Shown: one piece after another, positions 1-6,166 of the stretch
Numbering within the stretch: position 1 is the stretch's first letter
Layout: the number at the start of each line of letters is the position of its first letter
From: an uncultured Gammaproteobacteria bacterium
GTDB lineage: Bacteria; Pseudomonadota; Gammaproteobacteria; Pseudomonadales; Azotimanducaceae
NCBI GenBank assembly: GCA_913043075.1
Contig: CAJWLI010000089.1
Location: 1-6,219 of the forward strand
Direction of reading: 5' to 3'
DNA length: 6,219 bases
Position numbers and translations under genes: made by a program
The notes under the pieces: generated by a model
What the model was told of the DNA's origin: nothing
The model's database searches: none
Seen by the model: only the letters and a program-made list of their open reading frames with translations

Positions 1-101
1 TGCCAGGTAATCTATTGTTAGCTCTTGAAGTTCCTCAAAACACGAAATGAGGTAGAAGTGTTATTTGTTCAGTCGCATAAGATAGACCCAGGATTTTTTC
101 G
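1..101 (+). other. Upstream leader, possible 3' end of a preceding gene
   Basis: No complete gene fits here. One forward frame is open from base 3 to a TGA at 48-50 and would encode a 15-residue tail, PGNLLLALEVPQNTK. It could be the C-terminus of a gene starting outside the window, but it is too short to tell from chance. The next ~50 bases are AT-rich and end in AGGA (90-93), eight bases before the ATG at 102, a plausible ribosome binding site for the sulfatase gene. I see no convincing -35/-10 pair, so the operon promoter may lie further upstream. Confidence 0.3.
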
Positions 102-1871
102 ATGACTTTATTGGATTCTTTTTCGCCGGGCGATACTGAAAGTGCCTCGAAAGGTCAGTTAGCGCACCCGATGAACATTGCTCATTTGAAACAGCTTGAA
201 GAGCACTTATACCAGGTCGGCGAAAAGGCCTATTGCTTTGTTGGGAATGGTTTGTCAAACCAAACCTTTGTAGAAGGCCCAGAGGGTTTGATAGTCGTTG
301 ACACCGGAGAATCGATCCAAGAAATGGAGGCAGCCCTGAGGGCAGTGCGAAAGGTAACTAAAGCGCCAGTGGTAGCCTGTTTTTATTCTCATTTTCATTA
401 CGTTTCAGGGACTCAGGCACTTCTTGATGAGGGAAATGTTACGGAAATTCCTATCTATGGGCACTCTGGAATACCAGATAACATCGCCCGTTTCGGAGGT
501 GAAGTGGCACCGAGAGTTTCTAGAGGGCTGGTCCATCAGTTCGGTTTGAAGTTGCCTTCTGAGGGAAAAGATGGTTTGGTTCATGTAGGGCTTGGCCGAT
601 TTTTCCGAAATCCTGACCACGCTCCTTTTACGCAAGGCTATATACCACCGAATATTACTTTTAATTCCAGAAAAAAGTTCAAGGTTGCCGGGTTAGACGT
701 TGAGTTTGTTCCAGCTCCCTCTGACGCGACCGACTCACTGACTATCTGGTTTCCCTCTTTGAAAGTAGCGATTAACAATCTCCTCTGGCCCGCTTTGTTT
801 AACATTTTCGCTATAAGAGGGGAGGAGTATAGAGACCCCAGGGTATTGTTAGATGGATTAGACGAATTAAGAAACTACGTTCCTGAATTTTTGATCGGGA
901 CTCATGGTCCTCCGCTGTTTGGTGCCGAACCTATAGCCAAAGCGATACTAAAGTACCGTGACTCGATTCAGTATATATGGGATCAAACTGTGAGAGGGGC
1001 AAATCTTGGGTTGAGTGCGGATGAGCTCATAAAATTTGTTTCTCTTCCAACATCTTATAAAGATACCTACCTTACCCAACAATTATATGGGTTAGTCGAA
1101 CATCACGTTCGTCAAATATATTTCGGTCTTTTTGGATGGTTTGATGAGGATGAATCGAAATTATTTCCGGTGCCAGCTCCGGAACGAGCTAAAAAATTAA
1201 TTGCTGGTTTTGGTGGTAAAGAAATGGTGAGGGCTGCCTTTGACCAGGCTATGGAGGAGCAAGATTATCGATGGGCGGTTGAGCTTGCTTCCTGGTTAGT
1301 TCGGTACAATGCTGATCTGACAGGAAAACTTGATTCGGGAGAGAGAGAGGACCGGGTTCGGCTCTCAAATGCCTTGAAAGCGATTGCTTATTCGACTACC
1401 TCTTCAAACATTCGTAATTGGTGTCTCACGAGAGCTCTTGAGTTAGATGGAACGATTAATCTTTCTCGATTTAGAGAGCATCGCTTCGCTTATCATCCCG
1501 CAGACGCGGGCTCTGCAAATCAAACGATGCATTTGCTAAGAGTGCTTCTCGTTCCAGAACGAGCTCAAGATTATGAGGCACGGGTTGGTCTTTTTTTAGA
1601 TGGAGAAAAAGTTTCTGGATTGATTATTCGCAATCAAGTGGCGGTCTCTATGGTACTGGACGGAAAAAATTTCGAAAAGGGTCCCGAGCTAGAGCTAAAG
1701 ATCAGCAAAGGGAATTGGGCTAAATTAATGAGTGGAAGAGCTCGCTTGTCTCAACTGATTGGGAAGAAAGAAGCAGAGTGCGTTCCAGATAATACTTCTA
1801 TTATAAAGTTTTTCTCCTGTTTTGATCACCCCAGCTTCTGCGACTCGGAGGAGGAACATGTCCTCGGCTAA
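102..1871 (+). CDS. Alkyl sulfatase-like MBL-fold hydrolase with dimerisation and SCP2-like domains
   Basis: 589-residue protein with the three-part architecture of SdsA1/YjcS-type (class III) alkyl sulfatases. An MBL-fold domain (about 30-285) is followed by the helical dimerisation domain (about 290-440), recognisable from RQIYFGLFGWFDED near 337-350, the AGFGG segment near 368-372 and DYRWAVELASWL near 388-399. A C-terminal SCP2-like domain follows (about 445-555). Characterised family members hydrolyse alkyl sulfate esters to alcohol and sulfate using two zinc ions. Here the canonical HxHxDH motif reads H97-F-H99-Y-V101-S102, so the Asp and third His are absent. By my hand alignment the two metal-binding Glu positions appear as D208 and N225, while H268 in GTHGPP is kept. 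Activity on alkyl sulfates is therefore uncertain. No signal peptide is visible, unlike secreted SdsA1. The ATG at 102 has AGGA 8 bases upstream; the internal ATG at 171 has no such site. The tail after residue 555 has three Cys (560, 573, 580), is acidic at its end, and overlaps the next gene. Confidence 0.85.
   Translation: MTLLDSFSPGDTESASKGQLAHPMNIAHLKQLEEHLYQVGEKAYCFVGNGLSNQTFVEGPEGLIVVDTGESIQEMEAALRAVRKVTKAPVVACFYSHFHYVSGTQALLDEGNVTEIPIYGHSGIPDNIARFGGEVAPRVSRGLVHQFGLKLPSEGKDGLVHVGLGRFFRNPDHAPFTQGYIPPNITFNSRKKFKVAGLDVEFVPAPSDATDSLTIWFPSLKVAINNLLWPALFNIFAIRGEEYRDPRVLLDGLDELRNYVPEFLIGTHGPPLFGAEPIAKAILKYRDSIQYIWDQTVRGANLGLSADELIKFVSLPTSYKDTYLTQQLYGLVEHHVRQIYFGLFGWFDEDESKLFPVPAPERAKKLIAGFGGKEMVRAAFDQAMEEQDYRWAVELASWLVRYNADLTGKLDSGEREDRVRLSNALKAIAYSTTSSNIRNWCLTRALELDGTINLSRFREHRFAYHPADAGSANQTMHLLRVLLVPERAQDYEARVGLFLDGEKVSGLIIRNQVAVSMVLDGKNFEKGPELELKISKGNWAKLMSGRARLSQLIGKKEAECVPDNTSIIKFFSCFDHPSFCDSEEEHVLG
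390..407 (+). other. Degenerate metal-binding motif (HxHxDH reads HFHYVS)
   Basis: These bases encode residues 97-102 of the alkyl sulfatase-like protein, at the position of the MBL-superfamily HxHxDH motif. The motif is followed by G-T as in true alkyl sulfatases (G-G or G-T), so the alignment is secure. The first two His are present. The Asp and third His, which bind the second zinc in SdsA1, are Val and Ser. The codons are plain substitutions in an intact frame, so this is not a sequencing frameshift. Confidence 0.8.
1847..1854 (+). promoter_or_regulatory. Strong Shine-Dalgarno site inside the upstream gene; sets the arylsulfatase start
   Basis: The purine run GGAGGAGG lies just before the ATG at 1858: GGAGG at 1847-1851 leaves a 6-base spacer. 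It sits within the last codons of the alkyl sulfatase-like gene, whose stop is at 1869-1871. The longer in-frame option, a TTG at 1822, lacks a comparable site and would add 12 residues with no family match, so 1858 is preferred. The arrangement implies translational coupling. Confidence 0.8.
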
Positions 1872-4194
1872 TATTCCAAGACCCAGCAAACCATTTAAAG
1901 GCCGAATAGGTAGACTATTTTCTGATTCTAAGGCAGAAGCGCTCCGATCCGACAAAACCCTCAGGGATGCACCAAACATTTTGCTCGTTATGCTTGATGA
2001 TGTAGGCTTTGGTACCTGCAGCACATTTGGTGGGCCGATTCCCACTCCAGGGGTTGATAAAGTTGCCTCAGAGGGATTACTTTACAACCAATTCCATACA
2101 ACAGCTTTATGTTCGCCTACACGAGCATCTTTGTTAACGGGACGGAACCATCACAGTGTCCACATGGGTGGAATAACTGAGATTGCTAATAGCTTTCCAG
2201 CTTATGACAGCTCGATCCCGCTCGAGACTGCAACCATTGCAGAAATTTTGAAACAGAATGGGTACTCAACTTCATGCTTTGGAAAGTGGCACCTGACGCC
2301 TTCCTGGGAACAAAATCCAGCGGGGCCCTTTGATCGATGGCCCACAGGGATGGGTTTTGAGCGATTTTACGGAATATTAGGGGCCGAGGCCTCTCATTGG
2401 GAACCACCTGTTTATGATCAAACTACTCCTATCGAGCCCTACGTTGGTCGAAACGGCTATCATTTGTCGGAGGATCTTGCTGACAAGGCCATTGAGTGGA
2501 TTCACAGGCAAAGAGTCTCTGCACCGGATCGACCTTTCTTTTGTTATTTTGCCCCGCCCGCGGTTCACGCTCCCCATCACGTCTCTGAGGAATGGAGTAA
2601 TCGATTTAAAGGAGAATTTGATAGCGGCTGGGATAAACTTCGAGAGCAGATCTTTAGAAAGCAACTAGCGATCGGTGCAATCCCCAAGGGCACAACTTTG
2701 TCTAAACGTCCGAATCAAATTCCGGCTTGGTCGGATTATCCCGACCGATATAAACCGGTTGCTGTAAGGCTAATGGAGGTTTTTTCTGGATTCATGTCCC
2801 ACACAGATGCTCAAGTAAAAAGAGTCATAGATGCGATCGAAGAGCTCGACTGTTTCGATAACACATTAATTGTATATCTGACGGGTGACAACGGGGCTTC
2901 AGCAGAAGGGACTGTTCATGGCGCTTGGAGCGCTCCTTCATTCCAAAATGGGACGCATGAAGACCCTGAGTGGCTCCTTGAGCACATAGAGGATTTTGGG
3001 ACAAATCGCTGTGAAAATCATTTCAACGTGGGTTGGGCCTGGGCATTAGATTCTCCGTTTCAGTGGATGAAACAAGTCGCCTCACACTTCGGAGGGACTC
3101 GAAACGCCCTAGCAATCAGTTGGCCAAAACGCATAAAGACACCGAAAAAGTTTCGAAGCCAATTCCATCACGTTGTAGACATCTTTCCCACGCTTCTAGA
3201 GGCAGCTAACGTCGATTTGCCAGAGCGTGTCAATGGAATCCTTCAACGACCTATTCACGGGAAGAGTATGTTGTACTCATTCGATTCTGTAGATGCTCCT
3301 TCAACAAGAGAGTCTCAATATTTTGAAATATTGGGAAACCGCGCTATGTACCACGATGGTTGGATTGCTTCATGTTTTCACGGACGCTTACCCTGGATTA
3401 GGTTCGCTGGTTATGAGTTTGACGGAGAAGAGGAGCGGTGGGAATTATATAACATAAATGAAGATTTTTCTCAGAGCAACGATCTGGCCGATGTGTATCC
3501 GGAAAAGTTGGTCTCTCTTATTAAAAAATTTGATCAGGAAGCCAAAAAATATGAGGTTTACCCTCTCAGAGACGCGGGATCCAAGAGGGGAGGGGATTAC
3601 TCAGTGCCTCATTCTTTGGACGGCTATGACAGAGTCTCTTATAACGACAAACATTTTCGGATGCCCGAATTCTCTGTATTAAATCTAAAAAATGTTTCGT
3701 ACAACATAATTGCAAAAATAGAATTGGGAGGGACTAAGAATTCCGGAGTGATTGCTTGTCAGGGAGGTGCGATGGCTGGGTGGGCGCTTTTTCTTAATAG
3801 CATAGGGAGGCTTAAGTTTGTTTACAATTGGTTTGGAAAAGAATTTACAGAAGTTTGCAGCTCCGACAGTCTCGCCGCTGGGGCTCACGAGATTAAAGTC
3901 AACTATGAACATGATGGTGGATTTGGGGCGGGTGGTTTTTTTAGACTTCTGGTTGACGAAATTCTTTTAGACAGCAAAAGAATAAATAGGACAGTTCCCG
4001 TTATTTTCTCTATGAGCGGAGAGACCTTCGACGTCGGAAGAAATACTGGTTCTCCTGTATCCGATTATCCTAACCATTTCCCGTTCACCGGGAAAATTAT
4101 CAGCGTCGTCCTTGAACGCCTACATGAGAAAGATGCTGTTACCTTGAAGGAAGAGAGTAAAGGAAGGTTTGCCGCTAGTCTGAGCGCCCAGTAG
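1858..4194 (+). CDS. Arylsulfatase, formylglycine (type I) family, AtsA/AtsD-like long form
   Basis: 778-residue sulfatase predicted to hydrolyse sulfate esters using a formylglycine made from Cys85 in CSPTRASLLTGR. Other expected active-site elements are present in order: metal-binding D47-D48 in LDDVGFG, R89, K143 and H145 in GKWHL, H237 in VHAPHH, D344-N345 in GDNGA, and K405 in the MKQVASHFGGTR segment. The N-terminal G-R-I-G-R-L-x-x-D-S-K stretch and the GWAWALDSPFQW segment match the ~780-residue class that includes mycobacterial AtsA/AtsD. Residues from about 600 to 755 form a Gly- and Phe-rich predicted beta-sandwich extension typical of that class. There is no signal peptide, so it should act in the cytoplasm. 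Maturation needs a formylglycine-generating enzyme or anaerobic sulfatase-maturating enzyme, and neither is encoded here. It overlaps the preceding gene by 14 bp. Family is certain; the substrate cannot be read from sequence. Confidence 0.95.
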   Translation: MSSANIPRPSKPFKGRIGRLFSDSKAEALRSDKTLRDAPNILLVMLDDVGFGTCSTFGGPIPTPGVDKVASEGLLYNQFHTTALCSPTRASLLTGRNHHSVHMGGITEIANSFPAYDSSIPLETATIAEILKQNGYSTSCFGKWHLTPSWEQNPAGPFDRWPTGMGFERFYGILGAEASHWEPPVYDQTTPIEPYVGRNGYHLSEDLADKAIEWIHRQRVSAPDRPFFCYFAPPAVHAPHHVSEEWSNRFKGEFDSGWDKLREQIFRKQLAIGAIPKGTTLSKRPNQIPAWSDYPDRYKPVAVRLMEVFSGFMSHTDAQVKRVIDAIEELDCFDNTLIVYLTGDNGASAEGTVHGAWSAPSFQNGTHEDPEWLLEHIEDFGTNRCENHFNVGWAWALDSPFQWMKQVASHFGGTRNALAISWPKRIKTPKKFRSQFHHVVDIFPTLLEAANVDLPERVNGILQRPIHGKSMLYSFDSVDAPSTRESQYFEILGNRAMYHDGWIASCFHGRLPWIRFAGYEFDGEEERWELYNINEDFSQSNDLADVYPEKLVSLIKKFDQEAKKYEVYPLRDAGSKRGGDYSVPHSLDGYDRVSYNDKHFRMPEFSVLNLKNVSYNIIAKIELGGTKNSGVIACQGGAMAGWALFLNSIGRLKFVYNWFGKEFTEVCSSDSLAAGAHEIKVNYEHDGGFGAGGFFRLLVDEILLDSKRINRTVPVIFSMSGETFDVGRNTGSPVSDYPNHFPFTGKIISVVLERLHEKDAVTLKEESKGRFAASLSAQ

Positions 4195-4225
4195 TGGAGG
4201 GGGCAGGTAGTTAACCCCCTCACTA
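4192..4225. terminator. GC-rich hairpin between convergent genes
   Basis: The segment TAGTGGAGGGGG (4192-4203) pairs with CCCCCTCACTA (4215-4225) to give an 11-bp stem with a single bulged G and an 11-base loop. It overlaps the arylsulfatase stop codon and ends 9 bases before the stop of the minus-strand gene. Its position suits a bidirectional transcription end or mRNA 3'-end protection. No T-run follows on either strand, so it is not a classical intrinsic terminator. Confidence 0.4.
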
Positions 4226-4234
4226 GCAGTAGGA

Positions 4235-4963
4235 TTAAGACGAAATATATTTAGCGACTCGCTCTTGATTTTTTTTGATGTTGCTCGCATTTTTGAGAAT
4301 GTTCGCCCGCCGGTCCATGATTTTCTCGGCATTTTTCTCTATTCTTTTCCTGTTGGCTTGCATAGATACGGCTAAAGAATCCATCTTTTTGGAGTTTGCG
4401 TTTGCTTTTTTTGCAACTTCTGCTCCCCGTGATGCATTCTTCTTAACTCTTGCCGCGTTCTTAGCTGGAGTAGCAGAACTGGGTTTGACTTTTCCGTTAA
4501 GAATTTCCGTGTTCTTTGCAATCTCTTTTGCATTAAATCGAACAATGCCTTCGTTGGCAGCCATTATTGCGTCGTTTATTTCTATAAGCAGTGCGTTAGC
4601 TTTCACCATCTTATCGTTAACTCCCAGGACGGCTGCATTTAGTCCTGCCCTATGCTCTAGAAAATCCAGATTAGCTTCATTAATCATTGATTGAACAAAG
4701 TTTTCTTCAACTTCATTTTTCGTAGGCATATTTGATAGCACTGCTTTTCTGTTTCTAAAGATGTCATCAGTGTTTTGGTTGGCTAGTTGCCTATTGCCCA
4801 TAAAAGCGGCGGTGTAATTCTTGAGGATAGAAGCTCGATTCTCTTCTATAAGTGATCTAGTTGCATAAGCCTTGGCTCTGTTGGCAGTTACTTTCGCTTC
4901 GACCTCAAAAATCGAGCGTTTATTTTTTTGGATATTTTTTTTGTTCTGAGCAGGTGTAGCCAT
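4235..4963 (-). CDS. Asn-heptad coiled-coil protein of unknown function
   Basis: 242-residue, highly charged, Lys/Asn/Ala-rich protein; I do not recognise the family. It has no signal peptide, membrane segment or cysteine. Asn is 33 of 242 residues, and 25 of these fall on a strict seven-residue spacing: 7, 14, 28, 42, 49; then 57, 64, 71, 78; then 88, 95 and 109-151 every seven; then 169, 176, 190, 204, 211, 225, 232. The residue three before each Asn is mostly Ile, Val, Leu or Met. This fits a long coiled coil with aliphatic residues at position a and Asn at d. Phase shifts occur near 50-57, around M79-P80, and at a Pro/Ser/Thr/Ala-rich linker (about 157-168). AGGGG, read on the minus strand at 4974-4970, lies 6 bases before the ATG. 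The antisense plus-strand frame across it is a hydrophobic shadow. Family, partner and location are unknown; a self-assembling cytoplasmic filament or scaffold is one possibility. Confidence 0.8.
   Translation of the reverse strand: MATPAQNKKNIQKNKRSIFEVEAKVTANRAKAYATRSLIEENRASILKNYTAAFMGNRQLANQNTDDIFRNRKAVLSNMPTKNEVEENFVQSMINEANLDFLEHRAGLNAAVLGVNDKMVKANALLIEINDAIMAANEGIVRFNAKEIAKNTEILNGKVKPSSATPAKNAARVKKNASRGAEVAKKANANSKKMDSLAVSMQANRKRIEKNAEKIMDRRANILKNASNIKKNQERVAKYISS
4268..4945 (-). repeat. Protein-level heptad repeat, aliphatic-x-x-Asn-x-x-x
   Basis: This covers residues 7-232 of the coiled-coil protein. By hand count, 25 of the 31 heptad positions in four phase blocks carry Asn: 5 of 7, 4 of 4, 9 of 10 and 7 of 10. 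Exceptions are V21, T35, L102, V183, L197 and R218. Clear units include I11-x-x-N14, I39-x-x-N42, I68-x-x-N71, V120-x-x-N123, I127-x-x-N130, I148-x-x-N151-T, I208-x-x-N211 and I229-x-x-N232. I did not see long near-identical DNA repeats, so the pattern looks kept by selection on protein and not made by recent tandem duplication. Confidence 0.8.
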
Positions 4964-5184
4964 TTGTTTCCCCTATTTTACTGATGAAGTTATCTATTTT
5001 TTTGAATCGAAGGACAGCGCGTGCCTTTTGATTCCTTAGTCGAAAGTAAACCACAAAAAAAAAATATATGTAAAGGTTATCTTAATTTTTTGCGTCAAAA
5101 AAAACAGTGGTTAAAAAAACAGTTTGGAAAAAATTATCTCATTACAATAGTATCAGTCAGATAAGATATTAATGGTTCTCTTCT
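4964..5184. promoter_or_regulatory. AT-rich divergent intergenic region with A/T tracts
   Basis: This 221-bp gap separates two divergently transcribed genes and should hold both promoters. It has many homopolymer tracts: T7 at 4997-5003, A10 at 5055-5064, T6 at 5086-5091, A8 at 5097-5104, A7 at 5113-5119 and A6 at 5128-5133. These could act as UP elements or bend the DNA. Candidate promoter parts are TTGACG on the minus strand (5098-5093) without a good -10 at 17 bases, and TACAAT (5143-5148) or TAAGAT (5162-5167) on the plus strand without well-spaced -35 boxes. TTATCT occurs at 4990, 5077 and 5134 and inverted (AGATAA) at 5159. I see no RNA gene or ORF here. Confidence 0.5.
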
Positions 5185-5640
5185 ATGAAGAAGTCGGCAG
5201 TAGAAATTTTCATTTTTGTCAGCCTCGTTTTTTTTTCTTTACAAACGCTATCGTCTAGTCTCGAGCTAGAGTGCTTTGGTGAATCTGATTTGCCAAATTT
5301 ATATTACGGAAGAGAGACTTTAGATAAATCCTGGCATCTCAAGCTGGAATCCAAATTAATAGGCTTTTATTTTTCCCTGAACGAGGCAGAGAAAACCGGT
5401 AAGGTAAGGTTCCTTGGTCTTATAGATCCAAATATGAAGTCAACAAAAAAAAGCTTCGACTTATCAAACCTTGAGATGTCAGAGAGATTTATTTCTGCCG
5501 AGATTAAAATCGACATTGATCGCAAGGGGGCTTTTGAGATAGATCGTCTTAGTGGAATGATTAGGTATTGGTCTCAATCTTGGCCAAAAAGCGTCGCTGG
5601 GACGTGTGAAAAATTGAAGGTATTAGTGCCCAAATTTTGA
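5185..5640 (+). CDS. Small exported protein of unknown function
   Basis: 151-residue protein, not recognised. It starts MKK, followed by a hydrophobic stretch (about 8-19) and a Ser-rich region (23-25) that looks like a Sec signal peptide with cleavage near residues 23-25. This leaves a mature protein of about 127 residues in the periplasm or outside. The Cys at 30 is preceded by Glu, so it is not a lipobox. The only other Cys is C141 in AGTCEKL, near the C-terminus, so a single end-to-end disulfide is plausible. The middle has alternating hydrophobic/polar stretches (about 73-80 and 102-111) suggesting beta structure, then IDRLSG at 119-124. The ATG is the first in-frame start after a TAA at 5170-5172. 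No Shine-Dalgarno site is visible in the pyrimidine-rich TTCTCTTCT before it, which suggests weak or leaderless translation. It lies 46 bp upstream of the transporter gene on the same strand. Confidence 0.7.
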   Translation: MKKSAVEIFIFVSLVFFSLQTLSSSLELECFGESDLPNLYYGRETLDKSWHLKLESKLIGFYFSLNEAEKTGKVRFLGLIDPNMKSTKKSFDLSNLEMSERFISAEIKIDIDRKGAFEIDRLSGMIRYWSQSWPKSVAGTCEKLKVLVPKF

Positions 5641-5677
5641 ACGTTTCTATAAGATCGGTTTTGGAGCTTCTATAGAT

Positions 5678-5689
5678 GGAGCGCTATTG
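5678..5689 (+). promoter_or_regulatory. Shine-Dalgarno site and TTG start of the transporter gene
   Basis: GGAG at 5678-5681 stands 5 bases before the TTG at 5687-5689. This TTG is the only standard start in this frame between an upstream in-frame stop (TAG at 5624) and the internal ATG at 5735. Starting at 5735 would remove the LSRKNLFFFGLAD segment, which matches the normal GPH-family N-terminus, so TTG is preferred. Confidence 0.65.
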
Positions 5690-6166
5690 AAATCTTTATC
5701 CCGTAAAAACCTATTTTTTTTTGGTCTAGCGGATATGCCTATCCAGATGGCCTCTGTTCCGGTTGCAGCATTTATCCCTAATTATTATGGACAAGACCTG
5801 GGCATCAGTTTAGCAGCCGTGGGCCTAGTTCTCATACTGTCACGGTCATTTGATGCAATCACTGATCCGCTAATCGGTTGGTTGTCTGACAGGACTGTCT
5901 CTCCTTGGGGACGAAGGAGAGTTTGGATGATTCTCGCAGTCCCAGTCTTAATGGTTTCGATTTACAAGCTGTTTTTTCCTGATCCCAACAATGTCTCAGC
6001 TTTTTACTTGTTCATCTGGCTCACCTTCTTATGGTTAGGCTGGACAATGCTTTTTATACCTTACTACGCCTGGGCTGCGGAACTCACAGCAGATTATCAT
6101 GAGAGGTCACGGGTTACTGGTTGGAGGTCAAGCATTGGTCTTGCCTCTGCTAAGGAGGGTAGATAA
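5687..6166 (+). CDS. GPH/MelB-type MFS symporter, truncated after helix IV
   Basis: 159 residues matching the N-terminal third of glycoside-pentoside-hexuronide:cation symporters (MFS_2), usually about 450 residues. It shows helix I (about 8-32), helix II (about 41-66), helix III (about 79-97) and helix IV (about 104-130). The family signature is clear: R53 and D56-x-x-x-D60 in LSRSFDAITDPLIGW, equivalent to the MelB helix II cation-site aspartates, then SDRTVSPWGRRRVW (67-80) in the loop. IPYYAWAAELTADYHERSR (124-142) follows helix IV. The frame then reads SSIGLASAKEGR and stops at 6164-6166, where helix V should begin. No frame after about 6150 supplies a hydrophobic helix V, so a simple frameshift does not explain the break. 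As read, the product could not transport. The intact form would sit in the inner membrane; substrates in this family are sugars, sugar conjugates and other small organic molecules. Confidence 0.85.
   Translation: MKSLSRKNLFFFGLADMPIQMASVPVAAFIPNYYGQDLGISLAAVGLVLILSRSFDAITDPLIGWLSDRTVSPWGRRRVWMILAVPVLMVSIYKLFFPDPNNVSAFYLFIWLTFLWLGWTMLFIPYYAWAAELTADYHERSRVTGWRSSIGLASAKEGR

Noticed and set aside
1822..1857. TTG-initiated 12-residue extension of the arylsulfatase
   Set aside because: The ATG at 1858 has a strong Shine-Dalgarno run at proper spacing; the TTG does not, and the added residues show no family similarity.
1725..2045. 106-residue minus-strand frame across the sulfatase overlap
   Set aside because: It lies opposite two well-supported genes, has no recognisable domain and is best explained as a shadow.
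4275..4694. 139-residue plus-strand frame, very hydrophobic, resembling a membrane protein
   Set aside because: It is the antisense of the coiled-coil gene. Lys/Asn/Ala-rich helices read backwards give Phe/Leu/Ala-rich sequence. The minus-strand frame has the ribosome binding site and a regular protein repeat.
5172..5258. Out-of-frame ATG just upstream of the exported-protein start, giving a ~28-codon frame
   Set aside because: No ribosome binding site, low-complexity Phe-rich product, and it overlaps the signal-peptide frame, which is more convincing.
5644..5677. Imperfect direct repeat TTCTATAAGAT / TTCTATAGAT ahead of the transporter gene
   Set aside because: Short, AT-rich and imperfect, with no symmetry; not enough to call an operator.
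5676..5690. ATG-started mini-ORF (MERY then stop) overlapping the transporter start
   Set aside because: Four codons only. It could be a leader peptide, but nothing distinguishes it from chance in this spacing.
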